NCBI GenBank assembly: GCA_030998225.1
Contig: JAPYXD010000752.1
Location: 15,144,501 to 15,208,500 of the forward strand
Length of the DNA stretch: 64,000 bases
Source: Diplolepis rosae
Lineage: Eukaryota > Arthropoda > Insecta > Hymenoptera > Diplolepididae
Direction of reading: 5' to 3'
The position numbers were made by a program, and so were the translations under genes. The notes beneath the pieces are model-generated. The model saw only the letters and a program-made list of their open reading frames with translations. It was not told the origin of the DNA and searched no databases. Positions 42,656 to 55,039 of this stretch are shown here, piece by piece. Each line of letters opens with the position of its first letter. The stretch's first letter is position 1.

Positions 42656-45600
42656 GCGTGGTAATAACATAATGTGGATTTAACATCAATACGCTATGTC
42701 CATATTAGGTCGATGACTATGTCCTATAGTGGACTCATTCTGAGGTAATTATTTTGATTATTCTGCAACGATCGAGGAAAACTACGCGCATTCTTTTTAC
42801 ACATATCACGATTTCTTAGTCATGGTTAAATGATCTTTGTCTCCAAACATTCATATGTGGCCTTGAGATTTCGTCGGCACATCATAATAATATAGCCAGG
42901 AAACCAGCTGTTGTCTCCAATCATAATCGAAAACACAACATTCGATTGTTTTGATTCTAATTCGAAGAACATCGTTTTTCGCCACGTCACATTATTCACT
43001 CCTCGCTAACGACAGGTATAGGTCATGACGTAACTGCAGATCACGACGCATATGTGTCACACGAAGTGCGACGACACATAAGGGCATAGAATAGGCACTC
43101 AGTGGAAGTGCAATAAGGATCTTCAAATTGATGTAAATTATTATAAAATGAATAAAAATCTATTCACCAAAACAATTATTTTTACCGATAAAAATTCCCA
43201 TCTATTTATATGATAAAATTCTCTAATAATTCAATTTATTTTACCATCTTAATGGGAATTTCGATCGGTAATTTTGGCACCAGAATAACGTCCCTGAAAG
43301 AAAATTGATGTATCCCAAAAAATGATCTATGCAAAAGTATATTGTTGAGGTTACATTATGTTTGCTCTTTGTATAGCTGTTTAAAATTAAAATTTGTGTC
43401 TAAAGACAAAAATATCATAAGGCACCAATTGTATGTCTTATGACACTGAAAATTCTCTTTAACTTTTTCATCTTGTGACCAAGACACTAGTTTCTTAAGC
43501 GACTATTTTTACATATAATTTCAAAAAATGTAAAATTCTGAACACAGCTCTGAAACTGAAAACAAATTGACTTCAATTACGAAATAAATGAACTTTAAAA
43601 ACTGATAAATAATTAATAATTTTGACTAAATCGATGACTAATCATAATTTTATTATTAACTTCAAGCGTTCGTCGGTGACAGATTTTACTTTCTAGCACG
43701 TTGTTGCAATTACAAATTAATATATCGCAATCCACGACAGGTACGTGCATAGAGAACAAATTAAGGGTGAAAGTATGAACAATACAATTCAATTTTAGTC
43801 TATCAAAAGTTTTAATTTTGATAAAACTGATTTTATTGGTATATTATTTGTTTTATATCAAAGCAACAAATAAAAAAATTCAATAATTAACGAATCTGCT
43901 CGTTTTGCGGGCATATTCTCATCGCACGCTTAGCGCGCGACTCGCATATTTAAGCGCGTGATTCGGTCGTCGCGCTTTGCACTTGATGTTCAATGTCCTT
44001 TACATACAAATTTCTGAATTTGTTTTTAATTGCAAATGAAAAAGGAAATTCAATTTTAAAGCTCCATCAAGCCTTAAGGAACACATTCTCATCATAATAC
44101 TCGCGCTTCGCGCCCGATTTTCTATATACATTTTTGCAACTTTCTAATAAATTATATAATTAAAATAATTTATTTCCTTACAAATATCTCAAAAAGGAAG
44201 AAAAATCGTAGACTTTATTCAAGAAAAGGATTTTGCATTTTAACGCTTTTTTCGTATTTCACATACTTTGGTTAAAAAATGAAAGTTTTTATTTTTAATA
44301 GTGATTTTGCAAATTAAAAAGGAAAATAAAATGAAAACTTTCCTAATTTTTGTTTAATCCAAAAATGTCATGAGCCTAATTGGTAAAAATTCATGAGTGC
44401 CATCAAAAATCAATATCACAATTTTTAATTATTTCACATTCTTTTTTCAAAAACACAAAAAATGCTCTCATTTGTACAATTTTGGTTGGATATGGCTGGT
44501 TAACGAACCTGTCCTTACTTTTTGGATCTCAGAACCTAGTGTTCATGAAAATTCCGAAAGTAATTTTCGACACAAAACCAATACCATCTCATTAATGATG
44601 AGAATGTAACAAGAGAAAATATTTTTTCTTTAAACTCGAAATCATCTTCATTGCATAATTATTGTGAAGATTGATCGTGTACCAGGCGTCGTTTTCATAA
44701 TCATAATCTTTGAAACTTATTAACTTACTCACTTGAATGATAGAGCTCGTAAAAACAGTTACTTGCATCGACTGCTTCTGAAATTTCCCAATACTGAGAG
44801 AGCGAAATCGTGAAGCACGTGACGACACATTGAGAGGTAACACGCCCCAATTCGAAGGATTTTAATGTTCTTTGTGTCCTTGATAAAATCTACATAATTA
44901 AATTTGAATTTATTCCTGCCTAGAAATCAAATTGATTGTTCGAAATTGACATCACATCTACTAGTAGCTAAATTAGTAACATTTGTTTACTTTCATCCTT
45001 AAAAAGTGTGCAATGAAAAATTCACTTATTTTCTGAGCTGAATATTAATTTTTTCAACCCGACTTATTGTCGACTATTAAACATATATTATTAAGCATGG
45101 CCATAATAAAAGTTTCTGTTCTGAAGTGTTGAGAAAGTATTTTCTATGTGTTCTGACCTGCTTGAACTGTAAATTTTCGTTTGTTTAAATAAAGAAACGT
45201 AAAGTACAAAGTGGCAATAAATTTCTTTAAACATTTTTTTTTACTGATTTCAATCAATGACCTAATTATAGTTATACAATTAATTGTTTTAAGTAACATT
45301 AACTGAGGAATTAATTAACTCCAACGGATTCATAGCTAGAATTCAATCACTGATTGAAATTAGTAAAAAATTACTGATTGGACTTAAAAGAGTTGTGAAT
45401 GAGACGACTATATGTACACGGAGAACTTTATATATAATAATAATAATAATAAATATTATTTTAAAGAAATATAAATTTTAAAGAAAAATTTCGAACTCAA
45501 CCATTTAATTTAAAATTATATATATTATATAATATATAAATATATACTTTATATATTTATAATGATAATTCTAAAAAATATTAGGAATCTAGGGGAAATC

Positions 45601-46298
45601 GAGATGCAGTAGTAATAATTCCTAGCAAGATAGACATTTTTCGCAGTCAAAGTACTGAAGAATCGAAAAATTATATGAAACTTTAATATAAGTTGTAGTG
45701 AAATTTGATACAATCTATAGTAAATTATCATATAGTTCATCTAAATTTCAATATTTCGCTGCGAAGAATTCTCACTATGGCACCTGTTTTTCTAAATTGA
45801 AGCATAGTTTAGCAAAAATTGTAAACTTGTGTTTCTCCATCTATAAATATAAATTTTAATCCCCTTAAGTATTTTTATATATGAACTATTCCTAAACTTT
45901 TGTTGGGAATATATAAAATATTAGATGTTACCAGCAATAGTAATAGTATTGTAATAGTATTTTCTGGTATTTTCTTAAAAACGGTCTTTAAGAAAAATAA
46001 AAAATTATTTCTTTCGATATTGTGTCAACGTTTCGACCAAAGCTTACATCCTTATCAAGACTATAAACATAAAAAACGGAAATATATAATGTTAGTGATT
46101 GGTATAGTACATAGATCATCAGTTATAACAAAATATAAATTATAGCTATACCTTTAAAATTTCCAATTCAGTAAGACATATGTTGAGAAATCATGCTACG
46201 TAGAGAGTAATTTTTATATAAAAATTATCCATTCTAATTAAAATTTCCAGAAGATATTACGTACTTTGAAAAATTTCATTATATAAATAATTTTAGAC
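42656..46298. other. non-coding AT-rich DNA with a mini-hairpin
   Basis: At 43163-43284 a ~120 bp hairpin: CACCAAAACAATTATTTTTA mirrored by GGTAATTTTGGCACC with ATTCCCAT/ATGGGAAT inside. Simple AT repeats (AAT)n near 45440 and (TA)n near 45520. No gene recognised over 3.6 kb. Confidence 0.45.
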
Positions 46299-46530
46299 AT
46301 ATTTCAATGTTGAGGTTAGGTATTTCAAGAAAAAAATTTCCCTGTAAACAGAACATTATTCCTTTTTTTCTATATATAATTACTTTTTTAACACTATTTA
46401 ATCAAATTTGTAAAGTTTCATCTATTATATTTATCCTGATTAAACTTGTTATCAAAATAATGTTCTGTTTACAGTGTTTACAATGAAAATTGTTCCTTAA
46501 AATACCTAACCTCAACACTGAAATATGTCC
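46299..46530. repeat. inverted repeat GTTGAGGTTAGGTA, MITE-like
   Basis: ATTTCAATGTTGAGGTTAGG and CTGTAAACAGAACATTAT (46299-46366) are mirrored by ATAATGTTCTGTTTACAG and CCTAACCTCAACACTGAAAT (46460-46530). A fragment (CAACATTGAGGTTAGGTTA) occurs at 18219. Confidence 0.65.
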
Positions 46531-46665
46531 GGAATTCAAGAATCCAAAACGCGACATGGAAAAAAAAGAAAGTCGTTTAAATTGATACTCGGGGGTTTCG
46601 TGGGAGTAGAATTTTTACACTATGAATACAAAGTATCTAAAATGTTTTGGAGACAGTGTTTCCAG

Positions 46666-47010
46666 TCTATTATGCGAAAAAACCAAAATTGTCTCATAAG
46701 CGGGCTGACAAAGTTCTTAGAAAGTCCAAGCCATTTGTTCTGAAGTGGGGAACGTGGACAACTCGGCAGAGAAAGGATTATCCCGCGACCCGCGCTACGT
46801 CGTCGAAGGAGGATAAAGTGATTGTGCGTCTCTTTCAACAAAACCCCACTCTAAGATTGTGCCAAGCTCAGGTTCGGCTTCGGCTTCATAACAAGGGCAT
46901 AGACATTCAAATAAACACCATAAGGCTCTGTTCGAAGTAATCGAAAGTTAATTGACGCTCGACAGTTAAAAACTCCTTCTATCCGAAAAGCATATCGCGA
47001 AACGATTGAC
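46666..47010 (+). pseudogene. Tc1-like transposase fragment
   Basis: Reads SHKRADKVLRKSKPFVLKWG, SSKEDKVIVRLFQQNPTLRL, QAQVRLRLHNKGIDIQINTI: the DNA-binding helix-turn-helix part of a Tc1-family transposase. After a stop (46938) the text LLLSEKHIAKRLTC fits the next section in another frame. No catalytic Asp/Glu remains and no element ends are identified. Confidence 0.65.
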
Positions 47011-47139
47011 GTGCACAGAAATTAATTTTCGGGTTAAATTTTTCTCGACTATGTTTGTAGTTCAGGTAACCAGGAGAATAATTATTTGAATCTGGTTTCT
47101 GGTTATTTAAAATACCCGAAATTTCTTTCAGTGCCCTGC

Positions 47140-48310
47140 TCAAAGTGAAGGGATAGAAAAACAGAAAAAGAGGATAGAAAATGAAACTTTTCTATCTCTT
47201 GAATATCCGTTTTGCATTTCTATTACTTTCTATCCCTAAATCTATCTTTCCCTGATATCGATTTTATTTTATTTCTATCCCTCAGTCTATCTTTTCCTAC
47301 TATATATTTTAATCTCTTTCTATCACTTTGTCTATTCTTAGTTTCTTTTGTCGATTTTCATATCTTGTATATACTTCAAGACTTCATAGCTATATTATAA
47401 TTCTGTTTCTATCTCTCTCAATTTAAATCAGTAACATTTTTGTATGATCGAATAGCTAAAAACGCGTTTCTGACAAAATAAAAAAATCAATTTTTCCGAC
47501 AAAATATACGAGATAAAAAAATGTTAAGGAATTAAATTGTTTATTTTAAAAAGATCTACAAATTAGCTTCAGAATATTTTTTCATAAGAGTTTTTTTTCA
47601 TTTATTCATCGAAAACGTTTTCGTAAAAATCAAAAATTCAACTTTCCCGCTAAAATATACAAGATACGGAAAAAATGTTGAAAAACAAGCTTTGTTATTT
47701 CAAAAAGATCTACGAATTTGTTGGGGACCATTTTATTATAGAAGTTATATCTATTGTTTTATTCGTCAAACATGTTTTTTTTTTAAATAAAAAATTCAAT
47801 TTTCCCGCTAAAATATATGAGATAAGGGAAAAATGTTAGAAAACAAAATTCATTATTTCAAAGAGATCTACGAATTTTATTCTAGAAGTTATATCTATTG
47901 TTTTATTCGTCAAACATGTTTTTTTAAAAATAAAAAATTCAATTTTCCCGCTAAAATATACGAGATAAAGAAAAAATGTTAGAAAACAAAATTGATTATT
48001 TCAAAGAGATCTACGAATTTGCTGGGGACCATTTTTTTATTGGAGTTATATCTATTGTTCTATTTATCAAGCACGTTTTTTTAAAAATCAAAAATTCATA
48101 ATAAGAGGTAGATAAGGAATAAGCAAAGATAAAAAAGCGCAAATTTAAAAGGATGGACGTAGACTTAGATTGAAAAAGAGTTAGAAAACGATAGATAGTG
48201 ATAGACGAAGTAAAGGCAGGGATAGAGAAGAAAAGGTCGATGGAAATAGGTGTAAAAATAGATTTAAAAAAGATATAAAAAGATAAACGGGGATAGACTT
48301 CACAGAAAAT
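47140..48310. repeat. TATC/GATA foldback block 2 around a tandem repeat
   Basis: Starts CCCTGCTCAAAGTGAAGGGA, then TATC-rich left arm to about 47420; right arm 48100-48310 is GATA-rich (GGGATAGAGAAGAAAAGG). The interior is the tandem repeat at 47460-48100. Same architecture as 31403-34888. Confidence 0.65.
47460..48100. repeat. tandem repeat, ~135-165 bp units
   Basis: Units contain CCCGCTAAAATATACGAGAT, AAAATGTTAGAAAACAAAAT, AAGATCTACGAATTTGCTGG and GTTATATCTATTGTTTTATT, recurring near 47470, 47640, 47800, 47935 and 48080. Related units lie at 39720-39830, 49640-49745 and inverted at 53130-53650. Confidence 0.75.
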
Positions 48311-48508
48311 CTAGAAGTTCTTTTCTCTTGCGCCTCAGATAAGAAGTGGTTCTTCTACAACTTAGCATTCTAAAATAGAAAATAGAATAATAAATAATTA
48401 TATCGTTTCTTCACAATAATACCTTTCTCATTCAAATATTTCTCTTATTACACTTTCAAACATATATTATTACGATGTTTTTTTACTGGGAGTTAGAAAA
48501 TATTATAT

Positions 48509-48745
48509 TGTGCAACTAGGGAAAACAAATTTTATTAAATTTATTCACATGAGTAAAATAAATGTTTTACCCATGTTGCATACGATTTTTTTTCTACTTG
48601 GGGGATCAAAAAATGAATTTATTTGCCCCGCAGGGGGCAATAAAATGCTCTTTATCACCCGGTAGCAGAAAAATAGTCTTTTTCGTCCCGCAGGGGGCAA
48701 TAAAATCGATTTTATGACCCGCTAGTAAAAAAATAATCTTTATCA
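48509..48745 (+). repeat. GTGCAACTAGGG repeat, copy 1
   Basis: ATTGTGCAACTAGGGAAAAC, then GAGTAAAATAAATGTTTTAC, CATGTTGCATACGATTTTTT and two GCAGGGGGCAATAAAAT units to GACCCGCTAGTAAAAAAATA. Copy 2 lies inverted at 50430-50637. Confidence 0.7.
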
Positions 48746-49742
48746 CATTTTATCTTAGGAATTGAAAGAGAAAGAGAAGAAAAGAATTTATATTTCTCTA
48801 CTTGTTTGGACACAAGAAAATTTTACCACATAGTTTAGAAACTTTAATCTTTCGAAAATCCTTACTATGACTTTTTCCGTAACGTAGTCTAGTAATAATT
48901 GTAATAATCTTTTGCATGTAATATATAATTATTTAATATAATAAAAACTAGAGACAAATTAACATAGGTTAATAATTTCTAGTCTACTAAATCATTTTTT
49001 ATTCATGAAATAGCTCATACCATATTGGTTCAAGGGACTCATTTTCCGACTCTATACGTCACCAATCTAGAATATAGGGGATCTTAACTGAAATATAATA
49101 GGGGCACGACTATTTCCCACACAAGTTTCAATAATGAAGCTTTTTCACATCTGACGATATTTTTAGTTACAAGATATGTATTTAGTAAATGTTTATAAGA
49201 TTGCCCGGTGATGTACCCAAGATTATAAAAAAATATTCAAGTTTGCAAAGATGGTGAGTATTTGAATGTAACAAATATTTAAATTTTTCCCTGAAAATAA
49301 CATGAAAGACGTCAAAATTATGCATAAAACGACATCAAGATGAATGTTTTTGTTAATTTTTGAGAAAGATATTGCGAAAAAGGTAAAAATTTCAATTTTT
49401 CCTTAGATTATGACTAACTTCGGAAGTAATTTTGATTTTTCTTTACAATATCTTCCTCAAAAATTGACGAAAACACTTCATCTTTAGGTCGTTTTATGCA
49501 TAATTTTGACGTTTTTCAAGTTTTTTTAGGGAAAAATGTATTGTCCATATTGGGAGATTTTATGCAACTAACAAAAACAAAGTGAGTATGATAATATACT
49601 TTTTTAACTTTTTTAACTTTTAACAATATTTTAAATTAATAAACAAAAGATATAACTTCTATGAAAAAATGTTCAAGAACAAAGTTATAGATCTTTTTTT
49701 AATAAAAAAATGTCGTTTATTCACATTTTTTCCGTATCTAGT
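48746..49742. other. non-coding AT-rich DNA with a weak inverted pair
   Basis: GACGTCAAAATTATGCATAA (49310) is mirrored by TTATGCATAATTTTGACGTT (49494), giving a hairpin of about 210 bp (49306-49515). No gene recognised. Confidence 0.45.
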
Positions 49743-50261
49743 ACACTAAGAGAATCTAATCGTTAGATTTTATCTAAATACTTCGGTAAAGCTGGGACAA
49801 AGAGACATTTCGAGGAGATTTCGCTTGTTCCTCGGCAAAACAAATAACGTGAATGCGTAATGAAAAAACATGATAGTTTAATGAAAGACTGCAGATTATA
49901 ACGCTCATGTCAATAATAAATGCTGAAATAGTATAGTGTAAGTTCAACGTGGATTTCGTGAAAACTTTACATTAAGTCTAGAAAAAGAGTGACGAAAAAA
50001 CACGAGAAGCTTTAACATGAGCTCGGTAAAATTTCGTTTACTTTCGGTAAAACTCGGGCGAATTCGGAACTAGTGGAAAAGAAAAAAAATATATGTTATA
50101 TTTCTCTTCAAACACTCTAAACTTTCTTTTACGCATCCATATTAAGTTACAAAGTCACATATATATACACAATTATACATTTTTACAGACATTTATACAG
50201 AATGGTAAGTACATATAGAAGTATATATTTTAAAAACCTGAAGCAGAGAAAAATCATGTTA

Positions 50262-50350
50262 GAAATTCAAAGCTGCTGGGATCTGGGAATTGAACTCGAG
50301 TCTCCACCGTAACAGTCCAGTGTCTAAGCTATTCTGCCGCGGGAACCTAT
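50262..50350 (-). repeat. tRNA-derived sequence
   Basis: Minus strand has A-box-like TAGCTTAGACACTGG and B-box-like GAGTTCAATTCCC in tRNA spacing with CCGCGGCAG at the 5' side. Stems are incomplete, so a SINE or tRNA pseudogene, not a working tRNA. Confidence 0.4.
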
Positions 50351-50429
50351 ACTTGATTTCTACGTAGAAGTTTGGGTCACTTGGAAGTCTAGTGATTTTC
50401 TAAACACCTGTAGAGCTCTGAAGTGTTAT

Positions 50430-50637
50430 TTATTTTTTTTACTAGCGGGTCATAAAGTGGATTTTATTGCCCCGTGTCGGGAAAACAAATCCATTTTCTG
50501 ACCCGCTAGTAGAAAAAAAATCGTGTGCAACACGGGAAAAACATTTATTTTACTCGTTTGGTTGTTACCCTCGCTTTGCTCGGGCATCAAACTTCACACT
50601 CGCAAAATAATTTTTTTTTCCCCTAGTTGCACAATAT
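50430..50637 (-). repeat. GTGCAACTAGGG repeat, copy 2
   Basis: Reverse complement matches copy 1 at 48509: TATTGTGCAACTAGGGGAAA, GAGTAAAATAAATGTTTTTC, GTTGCACACGATTTTTTTTC, GACCCGCTAGTAAAAAAAAT. The two copies face each other 1.7 kb apart. Confidence 0.7.
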
Positions 50638-50640
50638 ACT

Positions 50641-51176
50641 ATTATGTGCCTTCGACGCATAAACGCGTTTTTATGCTACAGTTGAGAGTAGCTTAATGTT
50701 GTGTATTACGATACAGAGGAACATAATGTAAAAATTGAGCTGCGCATGCGCCTATTGCGATTCAGCGGAGCATAATCTTCTTCTTATTCTTCTTCTTCTT
50801 CGTACAGCGTTTGCACCGTACTGACAAAGCCTTGTACATTTGAACTGCGCATGCGTCTATTATAATACGCTAGTACTACACAAGATCGAGAAAATCAAAA
50901 TGGCCGGAAGTATTCGCGAAATGTCAAGTGAGATGGGGGATAATCACGGCAATTTCGACCTCTTCAGATTGGATTCGAGTGTACGCAGAAAAACTCGCAA
51001 ATGCGCTAGTCACATAAAATAGAATATGCGCCAATACACACAATTCGGGTGATTACGAGACTCGCTTAAAATGCTCGCAGAACTGATCGCGCCTCGGGTT
51101 TGTCTCGGCTTCGATCTCCTGCGAGCATTGTCGTTCGTCGCGTAATAACCCTCATTATGCGCCTAGGCACATAATA
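50641..51176. repeat. GC-richer palindromic element TATTATGTGCC
   Basis: TATTATGTGCCTTCGACGCATAA at the left (shown whole over 50641-50662 in parts) is mirrored by TTATGCGCCTAGGCACATAATA at the right. Contains two GCGCATGCG words and a 60-codon frame (50840-51022, KMAGSIREMSSEMGDNHG) with no known domain. Mariner 9 is inserted at its right end. Confidence 0.5.
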
Positions 51177-51178
51177 TA

Positions 51179-52407
51179 TTGGATCTATAACTTAATTCGT
51201 GAGGTTTACTAAGAGATGGCTTAACATGATTATTACTCCATCGTTCCAATGTTCCGAAAATGCTTTTAACAATGATTTTTTTTCACTCAAATATGTCGAA
51301 CTTTGTGCCTGAAAAAGTGTTTTTGCGGGTAGTTTTTCTTCATTACTTTAATATGAAGAAAACTGCTGCCGAAAGTCGTCGTATTTTGGTGGAAGTTTTT
51401 GGTGAACATGCTCTAGCTGAGCGAACGTGCCAAAAGTGGTTTGCACGATTTAAAAGTGGTGATTTTGGCTTGGAAGACGAAGAAAGTCCTGGGCAGTCAA
51501 AAAAGTTTGAACGTGAAGAACTGGAAGCATTACTTGATGAACATTGTTGCTAAACACAAGAAGAGCTCGCAAAATCTTTGGGAGTCACTCAAGCAGCCAT
51601 TCCAAAACGTTTAAAAGCAGCCGGATACATTCAAAAGCAAGGAAATTGGGTTCCACATGAACTCAAGCCGAGAGACGTTGAAAGGCGATTTTGCTTGTCC
51701 GAAATGCTGCTGGAACGCCACAAAAAGAAGTCATTTTTGCATCGGATTGTTACTGGTGATGAAAAATGGATCCATTACGACAACCCCAAGCGTAAAAAAT
51801 CATATGTGAATCTCGGCCAAACAGCCAAATCAACGGCAAAACCGAATATCCATGGCGCGAAGGTAATGCTCTGTATTTGGTGGGATCAGAAGGGTGTGCT
51901 GTATTATGAGCTGCTAAAACTGGGTGAAACCATCAATGGAGAACGCTACCGAACACAGTAAATCCGTTTGAATAGAGCAATAGCCGAAAAACGCCCGGAA
52001 TATGCGACTAGACACGAGGCAATAATTTTTCATCATGACAACGCTCAGCCTTATGTTGCTATTCCGGTTAAGAACTATTTGGAAAACAGTGGATGGGAAG
52101 TTTTACCCCACCCGCCTTATAGCCCAGACCTTGCCTCTTCTGACTACCATTTGTTCCGGTCGATGCAGAACGCCCTCACTGGAATACGGTTCATATCAGA
52201 ACAGGGTATCGAAAATTAGCTTGATTCATTCTTGGCCGCCAAGCCGGCGCAGTTCTTTTGGGATGGAATCCACAAATTGCCAGAAAGATGGGAAAAAGTC
52301 ATAGCTTCAGATGGGCAATACTTTGAATAATACTATTGTATATGTTTTTCTTAAATAAACGTTCAAATTTTGAAAAAAAAACCGAACGAATTAAGTTATA
52401 GATCCAA
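51179..52407 (+). mobile_element. mariner 9, full-length but inactive (1229 bp)
   Basis: Ends TTGGATCTATAACTTAATTCG-type (first 20: TTGGATCTATAACTTAATTC) and mirrored GAATTAAGTTATAGATCCAA, TA at 51177-51178 and 52408-52409. Transposase in one frame with three stops. Confidence 0.93.
51293..52330 (+). pseudogene. mariner 9 transposase with three in-frame stops
   Basis: MSNFVPEKVFLRVVFLHYFN start; helix-turn-helix TCQKWFARFKSGDFG and SLGVTQAAIPKRLKA; WVPHEL; VTGDEKWIHYD (first Asp); FHHDNAQPYVA (second); YSPDLASSDYHLF (third); ends SDGQYFE stop. Stops at 51551-51553, 51959-51961 and 52217-52219, no frameshift, so decay is recent. Confidence 0.92.
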
Positions 52408-52409
52408 TA

Positions 52410-53129
52410 CTATTTTGTGAACAGAAATATTTGAATCCTTGAATAATGGATAGTTTGTTTTTCACGCTTTAGAAGAAGACACACGATTTCTTCGCCCACC
52501 AGTGGCTACGATACGACGCGAGCAGACGCGCGGTGCAACGTGGTATCGCATAAATACACATAAATACGCAGTCTCGTTTCATTAGACCGTGGATGTAGTT
52601 GCACAATTTCAACACTATTTAAGGAAACTTTTCTTTCCAATATAAAACTTATATTTCTTTTGAACTAAAATCAGCCGTTATCAGTTCGTATTTAAAATTT
52701 TTATAAATACTTTGTAAATGTAAAATGATCACGGGGCGGCTTCATTCTTGCGTACGATCCTCAAAATATTGCGACGTCAGGCAATTTTCCGTTTCACCCA
52801 GACTTCGGTAATTTCTTGCGAAGACTAGTTAAAACCTCGATTGACAGCAATAAAAATTCTTGTTTATTCATTTTACCGAACATTCGTGAAAAATATATGA
52901 ATCCACAATAATTTTTAATTCACTATTGAATATTTCATACCGAGCTTAAATTAATTTCTAACGTACTAAATTTTTACTTAGCGCTCGTCAAAGTTTCACG
53001 GACTTTTTTTTTATACTATACCACTTGTTATTTAATTAATACTAAAAATTATACGACACATTGACAAAATGTCTCTTTGTCCGAGCTTTACCGAATATTT
53101 CGATAAACCTTACCGATCGAATTCTCTCA
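52410..53129. other. right interior of the 3.4 kb element
   Basis: Contains a GC-richer patch near 52490-52570 and TTTACCGAA words near the right end. No gene recognised. Confidence 0.4.
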
Positions 53130-53650
53130 GCGTATATTTTGGCGGGAGAATTGAATTTTTGATTTTCATAAAAACTTTTTCGATGAATAAATGAAAAAAT
53201 ATAACTGTTATGAAAAAATAGTCAGGAGCTAATTTGTAGATATTTTTAAAACAGATAATTTTCTCCGATAACATTTTTTTCCTATCTTGCATAGATTTGA
53301 TGCAAAATAGAATTTTTCATTTTTGATAACGTTTTTTACAATTAAAATGAAAACTACGTGTCCGATCACAAAATAGACTGAAGTAAATTTCTATATCTTA
53401 TTGAGATGAAAAATTTGACTCCGAACATTTTTTTCGTATCTCGTATAGTTTTTTTGGAGAACAAAAGTTTTTACTTTTAATAACATTTCTTATAATTGAA
53501 CAAAAGATAGAATTCCTATAAAAAGTGGTTAGCATTAAATTTGCAGATCTTTTTAAAATAAAATAATTTTTTTTCTATCATTTTTTTCGTATCTCGCATA
53601 TTATGGCGGGAAAATTGAATTTTTCATTTTTCTCAAAACGTTTTTTAAAG
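53130..53650. repeat. tandem units related to 47460-48100, inverted
   Basis: Reading the minus strand, ATTTGTAGATATTTTTAAAA-type and CGTATCTCGCATATTATGGC units repeat about every 130-170 bp, matching the AAATATACGAGATA repeat family. The array starts directly at the right end of the 3.4 kb element. Confidence 0.6.
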
Positions 53651-54947
53651 ATAAAATCAGAACCATTGATCAAAAATGGCTGATTAACGAACTCACATGA
53701 TAAGGAAGTAAAAATAAAATGATAATAAGATAAAAAGTGAGTAAACAAGTTAAATAAATAAACTCTATTGCACTTGATTTTGGGATCTCAACTTACGATG
53801 AAGAGATGATCTGAGTTTGTCAAGGCTAAACTATCTCACGTATCGTGAACAATAAATAACGGTTAAAAGTATAAACAACAATAATGTTAGTAAATGTAAA
53901 AAAAGATTAAACAATCGTTAAATTTACCATATTAATCAAAAAACAAATTGCATAAAATTATTTTTGCGTACGAAACATATTAGGGAGAATGAAATAATTG
54001 CTTCTTATTTTGAGAAAGAATTTTAATTAGGGATTCATACATGTACTTTATCTTGTGTAAAGTGGCAACGTCGGAAGTCAATATTATCTTGTGCTCTCTT
54101 GTAACAACCATTCAGTCACTGACCCATAACAATTAGAATCATGGGAGAAGGGAGAGCTTTTATATCGCGTTCCACTGTAAGGGGAACAGATTACCGGAAA
54201 TGGAATAAACTTGCATGATCCGGTGGGTTTGGATTTCTTTAACCTCCGTAGATAACATCTAATAACAATGAAACCACTTATTCATTATTAGAGACTTTGA
54301 TTGCTTGTATCACATGAAAATAATTTTACTACGATTGGCTATCAAATAAATTAATGAATGTATACAAATTTCTTCATTAAGTCAACAAAATTAATTTTAA
54401 TCTGATATAAGCTTATTTAGGAATAAAAATATTAATTGATGTGATAAAATAGTGTAAAATATATAAAATAATATTTTTTTTAAATATTACCTCAAGTTTT
54501 ATTAAAGAAGAAAATTAAAAGATATTTAATCTTACGTCTCTAGTGTTATGAAAATTTATAAGATATGCGTCTGATCATCTTAACGTGTTTTTCAACGCAG
54601 ATTTTAAATAACCAAACTGTAAGTTTTTAGTATCAAAATTCTTTACTATCGCGGAATTTTTGTCATTACATTTCACTTGATACATACTTGTAAATACATA
54701 CATAACTAATGCATCTCACTCCTATTAGCACACGTTAGCTTTTTTGAAACAAAACCGTGCAAAAAAATTTTTACAATTGAGTTTGGGACATTTTGCACAA
54801 AGTTTATTTTTCATTATTTTTTTCAATGCCGGTTGCCGGTTTTCTTTTAACTTGAGTTTTGAATGTTCTTTTGACAGTGGAGCTTGGTGACGACCCAAAA
54901 TCAAACGTGCAAATCGAGTAAGAAGGTGCATATTAAATGGTTCGAGG
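53651..54947. other. non-coding AT-rich DNA
   Basis: No recognised gene or repeat. A minus frame at 54725-55057 runs across the hAT left edge and is not called. Confidence 0.4.
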
Positions 54948-55039
54948 GTACACTGAGAAAACTGAAGTGTCAACCTAAACATTTGGAGGGTGAAGCAGAC
55001 TATATTTGAGGTTAAACTATAGGACAGCCTTCTAGATAG

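Larger units (their letters stand above)
49743..53135. mobile_element. 3.4 kb element with ~65 bp inverted ends, carrying mariner 9
   Basis: Left AAGAGAATCTAATCGTTAGA ... TTCGGTAAAGCTGGGACAAA is mirrored by right TTTGTCCGAGCTTTACCGAA ... GAATTCTCTC. Sub-terminal sequence is rich in CGGTAAAG/TTTACCG words on both sides. The centre holds later insertions (50430-50637, 50641-51176, 51179-52407). No own transposase recognised; target duplication unclear. Confidence 0.6.

Noticed and set aside
46525..46743. Separate small gene before the Tc1 fragment
   Set aside because: It is an overlapping out-of-frame reading of the inverted repeat and the Tc1-like fragment.
50840..51022. 60-codon frame as a small gene
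   Set aside because: Lies within a palindromic element and has no recognised domain.
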